A stretch of DNA of 64,000 nt, taken from CAVVUF01 sp963751425 (lineage in GTDB: Bacteria; Chloroflexota; Anaerolineae; Anaerolineales; UBA4823). Shown piece after piece: positions 59,264 through 64,000 of this stretch. The DNA lies in contig CAVVUF010000005.1 of NCBI GenBank assembly GCA_963751425.1, positions 186,001 through 250,000 on the forward strand, in the 5' to 3' direction. The notes under the pieces were generated by a model that was given only the letters and a program-made list of their open reading frames with translations, was not told the origin of the DNA and made no database searches. Numbering within the stretch: position 1 is the first letter of the stretch; the number at the start of each line of letters is the position of its first letter. The position numbers and the translations under genes are program-made.

Positions 59264-61492
59264 TTATCTCGATAGCATGGGTAAAAACGTAAGGCCCACG
59301 GGGATCATCTTTTTAAACAATGCAGCTCCACCTCCGGAAGCCCAAATGACAAGCTGCCTGGAAGGGCTGTCGAGTGCGCCGAAGATGCTCATCAAGTCCT
59401 GGGAGGTGCCCGCATCTTCTAAAAGCCATTGGGAGCCATCAAAATGCAGGATCGTCCCGTTCAAGCCCACGGCATACACATTCTGATCGCCCCAACCCCA
59501 TACGTCCAATAAATGCCAGTTTGTCCCACTGGCTTGCTGGGTCCAACTTTGACCATCATAATGCAGAATCGTCCCCCAATCTCCCACAATAAAGATATCA
59601 TCCGGGGCTGAACCCCAAACTGCGTTCAAAGTCTGAAGCGTCGGGATACCACTCACCAAATGCCAAGCCGTGCCATCAAAATGCAGCACCGTCCCACGCT
59701 CGCCGACCGCATAACCATCCTGGGGGCCAGTCCCAGCGATGTCTTCCAGATCGTAAGGGGTGATCGCAGGCAGGAGGTGCATCGTATTCCAGGTGGGATT
59801 AGATGGATCCGTCCACTGAAGCGTGCCGCCGTTGCCACTGGCCCAAAGGTGGGTCTCGTCCGCATACCAGTAACCGGTCAACTGGTTGCCGAGCGGCTCG
59901 CCGGCGGTGCAGTTCATCGGAGTCCAGCGAATGCCATCAAAGTGAGCACTGCCGCGGCACCAACCGCCGGCCCACATATCGTTCCGATGCCTGCCCCAGG
60001 CTGCAAAAATGTGGTTGGTTGAGCTGATCACCTCGCTGTGCCACCCACTTTCATTCCTATAAATATGGCTTTCAAAATCGAAAAGGTGGATGTCATTGGC
60101 ATTGAAGGCAAAGCCATCGGTGGCATAATTCGTAACTGGAAGGGTCTCTGTGATCCATTCTGAGGTGGTGGATTGAACACCAAGAGCCGGAAGGGGTAGG
60201 ATTGGAGCGGGGGTATTGAGCGGAAGCGAGGCGGCTGGTGTGTCAATGCTCTGCAAGATTTGAGCCCATATCGAATACTGCACCCGGTCATAGTGTAAGT
60301 CATTCCACGCCACCATGTAATGACCGGCACCGTACCCAACCACCGAGGCAAATTGATGCCAAAAAGAGGTCGATACCGGGATGGGCTGCGCATCGAGCGC
60401 CACGCCAGCCTGGGTTAACCGCCGGGCATACAGGTCTTGGATGCGGCTATTTACAAAAGGATATTCGACGTTAAAGACGACCAGGCAGCCGCTGCCATCA
60501 CAGGCCAACTGCGGCGCCCATTGGCCTCTGGCCCGCTCGGTAATCAGAATGGCAGGTGAATCCAGCACGGCGCCCTCCGGGCTCACCCGCGCGGCGTAGA
60601 TCCGGCCAATCAACGGATTGTTATAGGGATCCGTATCAACCCAGGCTACCCAAAAATTTTTGCCATCGAAACCTGATGTATTATGATCTTGCTGCATAGG
60701 CCCGCCAGCGATCAAAAACGTGCCAGGATCCAGCACCTTGCCGTCCTGGCTGATGCGAGCGCCGAAAACGTCTAAATTATTCCCCCAACTGTGAAATGTC
60801 ACCAGGTAATTCGTCCCATCAAATGCGATGGCGGGGTAATAGCCCCCCGTACCGGGGATCAAGATACCGGTGGGGCCATCCATATTGTTGGCCTGCTTCG
60901 AGATCCGCGCGGTGTAGATTCGATCGGAACCCGAGCGCCAGGTGACCATGGAATTGGTACCATCAATTGCCAGTCCAATAACCCGGTCCTCTTTTGCGAC
61001 GGCACCCGTCGTCAGGGCTTTCCCATTGGGGTCCAAGACGGTACCCTGCCGGGTGAGGCGCGCCGCATAGATTTCAATCGTTTCGCCGCGCGTCCCGACC
61101 CAGACTACCAGGAAGTTTTCGCCGTCGAACTGGACCGAGGGCGTGCCCACATGGTCATTCCCATGCGTAGCGATCGGAATGCCACCGGGATCCAGGATCT
61201 GTCCGGTGGGGGTGATGCGCTTTGCATAGACCGTCGAACAGGTGTAGTCTGGCGAGGGCGGGTCCTGGCAGTATGCCAACATGAAATTGGTGCCGTCAAA
61301 GGCGATGCCGGGTTTCCCGGTCACCCGGGCGATATTGCCCACCAGCGAGAAGTTGGGACCGACAGGCACGACGCCTGCGGCGGTCAGGTTTTGTGAGGTG
61401 TCGATTGGGGACGAAGCTGCCTGCCCTGCCGCCAGGATTGTCAGTAGGAATAGCAGGAGCACGGCAACGAAGAAACTGGATCGCGTTTTCAT
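59264..61492 (-). CDS. Secreted propeller-like repeat protein with FLPxLxR tail
   Basis: About 742 residues. Signal peptide SFFVAVLLLFLLTILAAGQAAS. The first half has at least five repeats of the form GTNFMLAYCQ...YAxRITPTGQILDPxGIPI with IAFDGTNYLVTF, a beta-propeller pattern. The second half has PPDDIFIVGDWGTILHYDGQSW-type repeats (WGTIxHFDGxxW). The C-terminus is GLTFLPMLSR, similar to IFLPVLLR of the selenoprotein-like gene. Extracellular. Function unknown, perhaps glycan or surface binding. Confidence 0.75.
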   Translation of the reverse strand: MKTRSSFFVAVLLLFLLTILAAGQAASSPIDTSQNLTAAGVVPVGPNFSLVGNIARVTGKPGIAFDGTNFMLAYCQDPPSPDYTCSTVYAKRITPTGQILDPGGIPIATHGNDHVGTPSVQFDGENFLVVWVGTRGETIEIYAARLTRQGTVLDPNGKALTTGAVAKEDRVIGLAIDGTNSMVTWRSGSDRIYTARISKQANNMDGPTGILIPGTGGYYPAIAFDGTNYLVTFHSWGNNLDVFGARISQDGKVLDPGTFLIAGGPMQQDHNTSGFDGKNFWVAWVDTDPYNNPLIGRIYAARVSPEGAVLDSPAILITERARGQWAPQLACDGSGCLVVFNVEYPFVNSRIQDLYARRLTQAGVALDAQPIPVSTSFWHQFASVVGYGAGHYMVAWNDLHYDRVQYSIWAQILQSIDTPAASLPLNTPAPILPLPALGVQSTTSEWITETLPVTNYATDGFAFNANDIHLFDFESHIYRNESGWHSEVISSTNHIFAAWGRHRNDMWAGGWCRGSAHFDGIRWTPMNCTAGEPLGNQLTGYWYADETHLWASGNGGTLQWTDPSNPTWNTMHLLPAITPYDLEDIAGTGPQDGYAVGERGTVLHFDGTAWHLVSGIPTLQTLNAVWGSAPDDIFIVGDWGTILHYDGQSWTQQASGTNWHLLDVWGWGDQNVYAVGLNGTILHFDGSQWLLEDAGTSQDLMSIFGALDSPSRQLVIWASGGGAALFKKMIPVGLTFLPMLSR

Positions 61493-61495
61493 CAC

Positions 61496-61844
61496 ACACT
61501 ATCCTTCCAAATTAAAATAATACCTACCGAGATTCCACGTCGAAACAATTCGACCAACAATTTCACCTCAAGGGGTGATGATTTTGACAATCTTGGCTTA
61601 AGTTTAGCATCATTTCCTCCAGTGAGCTTCATTTTTTTCGGGCATCTGAAATGATTAATTCTGGCAGGTTTAAGTCGAAACAACGGGTAGAGATGGGAAG
61701 GGTGGTATTTCTAAGACAGGCTTTTAGCGAAGTCTATCTTGAACAGCAAAAAAATTGTATGCCAGCATCCATGAAAACAATGCCCGATAAAGAGCAACCA
61801 AGCTTTCAAGCCAGAGCCTGGTTGTTTTTATTATTTAAAGGATG
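61496..61844. other. Gene-free stretch upstream of the 61492 start
   Basis: About 350 bp with no convincing frame. It lies between the secreted propeller-like gene and the methyltransferase remnant, and presumably carries the promoter of the former. No element is clear. Confidence 0.35.
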
Positions 61845-62012
61845 TTAGCTGGGGAGGTTGCTCTCCACAACCCGGATTTCTGCATCACTCAGCCCATACA
61901 GCGCATAGACCAGCGCATCAATCGCCTTATCGGTTGCTTTGATCTGGCGTCCCAACCCTTCCTTCTCCTGTGGATTTTTTGCTGCCACAAGACTTTTGTG
62001 CAAAGCCAACAT
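61845..62012 (-). pseudogene. C-terminal remnant of a type IIG / adenine-specific methyltransferase
   Basis: 55 codons ending in TAA: MLALHKSLVAAKNPQEKEGLG, RQIKATDKAIDALVYALYGLSDAEIRVVESNLPS. This is the conserved C-terminus of Eco57I/TaqI-like restriction-methyltransferases (QIxATDxxIDxLVYxLYGLxxxEI). A TAA lies two codons upstream of the ATG, so the N-terminal body has been lost. Remnant of a restriction-modification system. Confidence 0.8.
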
Positions 62013-62351
62013 GTAGATTTATTTGTGAATATTTTAGAACACGCAGCGTTCCTTATCCAGCCTTTGTTTACACTTAATAAATAAACCCCTCCTCGCTTAC
62101 GCGTGGCTGGATTCGGTGCCCAGGACATTTCTCAGGATACCCTGTTCAATTCAGGACAGAATCAAAGGAGGGCAGACCAACGCATGCCATACCCCTAATC
62201 TCATTGTAAATCCTAAAAGTAAAAAGTCAATAAGTTTTGAGAGAGGGAAAGGAGAAAATAGTGCTAAACTTAATGGAATTCCACCAAAACGAGCACACAT
62301 TGAGGGTGATCATGATGTCAAATTTATGGCGAGGTGGAATTTGGAGGCGTT

Positions 62352-63296
62352 ATGCACGAACAAAGGTTGATGAAGCTCTGCACGCTGATCATCCTGCTAG
62401 CATTGGGGCTGACTTGCGCGGGTTGTTCTTTTGCGGGCACGCAAGCGACAGGTGGATTGCCGAGTATGACTGCGCAGGCAGCCACCCGGGTTATCCAGGC
62501 GCAGACGACGGCGACAAAGGCGCCGGCGGTAGAGACGCCGGACGAGGTCGAACAAGCGATCGCAGACTTGAAGGACCCGGATGCCCAGGCGCGCTATACC
62601 GCCGCTTACAACCTTGAAATGGCGAAAGATGAGCGAGCCGTGGAGCCACTGCTTGGCGTGTTGAACGACGCCAGCTCGGAGGTATGCGTCGAGGCAATAC
62701 GGGCCTTAATTGCCATCGGCGACAGGCGGGCCGTGGAGCCGATGATTATGGCGTTGGAGAGCCCAGACATGAATATCCGCATCCAAGCGGCAGCTGGTCT
62801 GGGCAAGTTTAACGATGCACGCGCGATTGAGCCATTGATTGCGCTGCTGGGGGAAGAATACCTGATCGCTTCCCAGGCAATCTATTCTTTGAGTTTATTT
62901 GGGAGTGCTGCAATCGATCCCCTTGCGGCTGCGATGAACAACCCCGACCCGCAATTCCGCATGAAGGCGGTGAATACACTGGGAAAGATCGGCGGTCCGG
63001 CCACCATCCAGCCGCTGATGGAGGCGCTTAACGATCAAAATATCAACGTCCGAGGGGCCGCGACCTACGCACTCGGGCAATTCTATGACACAAGCATGAT
63101 CGACATCTATATCGAGGCGATGAAAAACCCTAACCCAGACGTACGCAGCTCCATGGTGGCCTTCCTCAGCCAGTACCAAGATAGGCGAGCGACCCAGGCG
63201 ATCACTGCGGCATTGAACGATCCAGATGCAGAGGTGGCGGAGGAGGCCAGACGAAGGGTTGAGAATACCCAGACGCCTCGGCGGTGGAGGCGTTGA
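62352..63296 (+). CDS. HEAT-repeat (PBS-lyase-type) lipoprotein, first piece
   Basis: Lipoprotein with signal CTLIILLALGLTCAGC (lipobox TCAGC), preferred ATG 62352 after GGAGGCG. HEAT/PBS repeats of about 31 residues follow (AVEPLLGVLNDASSEVCVEAIRALIAIGDRRAVEPMIMALES...). The frame ends at 63296 because of a missing C in the CCC at 63266-63268. Reading continues as 63284-63682. Likely a protein-protein scaffold at the membrane surface. Confidence 0.85.
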   Translation: MHEQRLMKLCTLIILLALGLTCAGCSFAGTQATGGLPSMTAQAATRVIQAQTTATKAPAVETPDEVEQAIADLKDPDAQARYTAAYNLEMAKDERAVEPLLGVLNDASSEVCVEAIRALIAIGDRRAVEPMIMALESPDMNIRIQAAAGLGKFNDARAIEPLIALLGEEYLIASQAIYSLSLFGSAAIDPLAAAMNNPDPQFRMKAVNTLGKIGGPATIQPLMEALNDQNINVRGAATYALGQFYDTSMIDIYIEAMKNPNPDVRSSMVAFLSQYQDRRATQAITAALNDPDAEVAEEARRRVENTQTPRRWRR

Positions 63297-63682
63297 TCGA
63301 GATCCTAAAATCGGGCGACGAAAACGCCCAGAGCGAGGTTTCCCAGACGCTGGCATCCATTGGCGTTCCGGCGGTAGAGCCGTTAATCGGTGTATTGAGC
63401 GATGGAAATGCCAGCGCCCGCAGGATGGCGGCCGACCTGTTGGGGCAGATCAAAGACAGCCGGGCCGTTGAAGCGCTGATTGCCGCACTGAACGATAGCG
63501 AAGAGACGGTGCGGATATCCGCGGCATACGCATTGGGTGAGCTGGCCGATGAGCGAGCCATCTCGGCGTTGATCGCCGCGTTGAAGGATCCGTCAGATGA
63601 GGTTGGTAAAGAGGCAGGAGATGCTTTGGTAAATATCCGTGAGGCTGCGGAGATCCCTGATTGCTGCTCTGAAGGATGGTAA
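63284..63682 (+). CDS. HEAT-repeat lipoprotein, second piece
   Basis: Continues the repeats (VEALIEILKSGDENAQSEVSQTLASIGVPAVEPLIGVLSDGNASARRMAADLLG...). It shifts frame again at CCC 63654-63656. Confidence 0.8.
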   Translation: MEALIEILKSGDENAQSEVSQTLASIGVPAVEPLIGVLSDGNASARRMAADLLGQIKDSRAVEALIAALNDSEETVRISAAYALGELADERAISALIAALKDPSDEVGKEAGDALVNIREAAEIPDCCSEGW

Positions 63683-64000
63683 TGCCAGAGCGCGGGCACA
63701 GGCGGCAAGGGCGCTGGGCCTGCTGCGGCCTGAGAAGGCGGTGGTTCCCTTGATCGCCTTGCTCGACGACCAGGACGCCTCGGTGCGGGCCGCGGCGGTG
63801 AATGCACTGCCGCTGATCAACGGCAGTGACCAGGCGGTTGAGCCATTAATTGGCTTGCTCTATGACGCGGATGCCGATGTGAGGCGTTTGGCTGCCGGAG
63901 CCTTGACGTGGATCAACACCGACCGGGCGAAACAACCCTTCCAAGCCGCGCTGCAAAGCGAGAACCTCAAATTTATCGTTGAAATGAATTTCTTCTATAT
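63657..64000 (+). CDS. HEAT-repeat lipoprotein, third piece, runs off the window
   Basis: Open to the window end: LIAALKDGNARARAQAARALGLLRPEKAVVPLIALLDDQDASVRAAAVNALPLI...QPFQAALQSENLKFIVEMNFFY. No start codon and no stop codon within the window; it is the in-frame continuation of 63284-63682. Confidence 0.75.
   Translation, partial: MIAALKDGNARARAQAARALGLLRPEKAVVPLIALLDDQDASVRAAAVNALPLINGSDQAVEPLIGLLYDADADVRRLAAGALTWINTDRAKQPFQAALQSENLKFIVEMNFFY

Noticed and set aside
61842..62084. 80-residue plus-strand ORF
   Set aside because: It is antisense to the methyltransferase C-terminal remnant, whose reading (ATDKAIDALVYALYGL) is a clear family match.
1..64000. tRNA, rRNA, CRISPR, insertion sequences
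   Set aside because: I saw no cloverleaf with CCA-type end, no rRNA core sequence, no spaced identical repeats and no transposase on either strand.

Overview
The window looks like a chromosomal segment of an Anaerolineae-type Chloroflexi bacterium. This is inferred from gene content, not proven: Thr-Pro-rich secreted proteins, GH3 and GH127 glycosidases with a carbohydrate ABC transporter, an aldehyde:ferredoxin oxidoreductase, a Ser/Thr kinase with sugar-binding ectodomains, CHAT and SUMF1-like proteins, and secreted proteins ending in a short 'FLPxLxR'-like tail. I see no rRNA, tRNA, CRISPR array, insertion sequence or prophage.

Layout. 1-13 kb (mostly minus strand): an MBL-fold hydrolase; one of two paralogous membrane proteins; a very large Thr-Pro-linker surface protein broken into three reading frames; a MATE exporter; a chagasin-like inhibitor / CBM9-like lipoprotein / glycosyltransferase operon; a PhzF protein; the second membrane paralogue; an MFS transporter; and an esterase. 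14-25 kb: two GH3 glycosidases, a TipAS-type MerR regulator with a textbook 19-bp-spacer promoter, an SDR, and a large receptor-like Ser/Thr kinase. 24.7-30 kb: a predicted selenoprotein (thioredoxin-like UxxC) that ordinary ORF calling truncates, bifunctional Nnr, and an aldehyde:ferredoxin oxidoreductase. 29.9-32.5 kb: a MarR-polyprenol-kinase-CDF operon with its own promoter and two palindromic operators, preceded by three consecutive c-di-GMP-I (GEMM) riboswitch aptamers enclosed by a 14-bp inverted repeat. 32.5-42 kb: a LacI-controlled sugar utilisation locus (binding protein, two permeases, GH127), in which the permease+GH127 pair is duplicated. 42-49.6 kb: a giant coiled-coil protein next to GH25, transglutaminase-like and M23 enzymes that lack signal peptides. 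49.8-64 kb: GNAT, Nudix, a DUF5666-like secreted protein, an SDR, a third GH3, a CHAT protease followed by a SUMF1-like protein, degraded remnants of mobile or restriction genes, a secreted propeller-like protein, and a HEAT-repeat lipoprotein that runs off the window.

A strong technical pattern runs through the window. At least fifteen reading frames are broken by one-base changes, many in short homopolymers, and one gene carries two compensating changes. This is what residual indel error in a long-read assembly looks like, so most 'split genes' here are probably intact in the organism. The exceptions worth treating as biology are the in-frame TGA followed by a bSECIS-like hairpin at 25.68 kb and the true remnants at 27.6, 58.9 and 61.9 kb.
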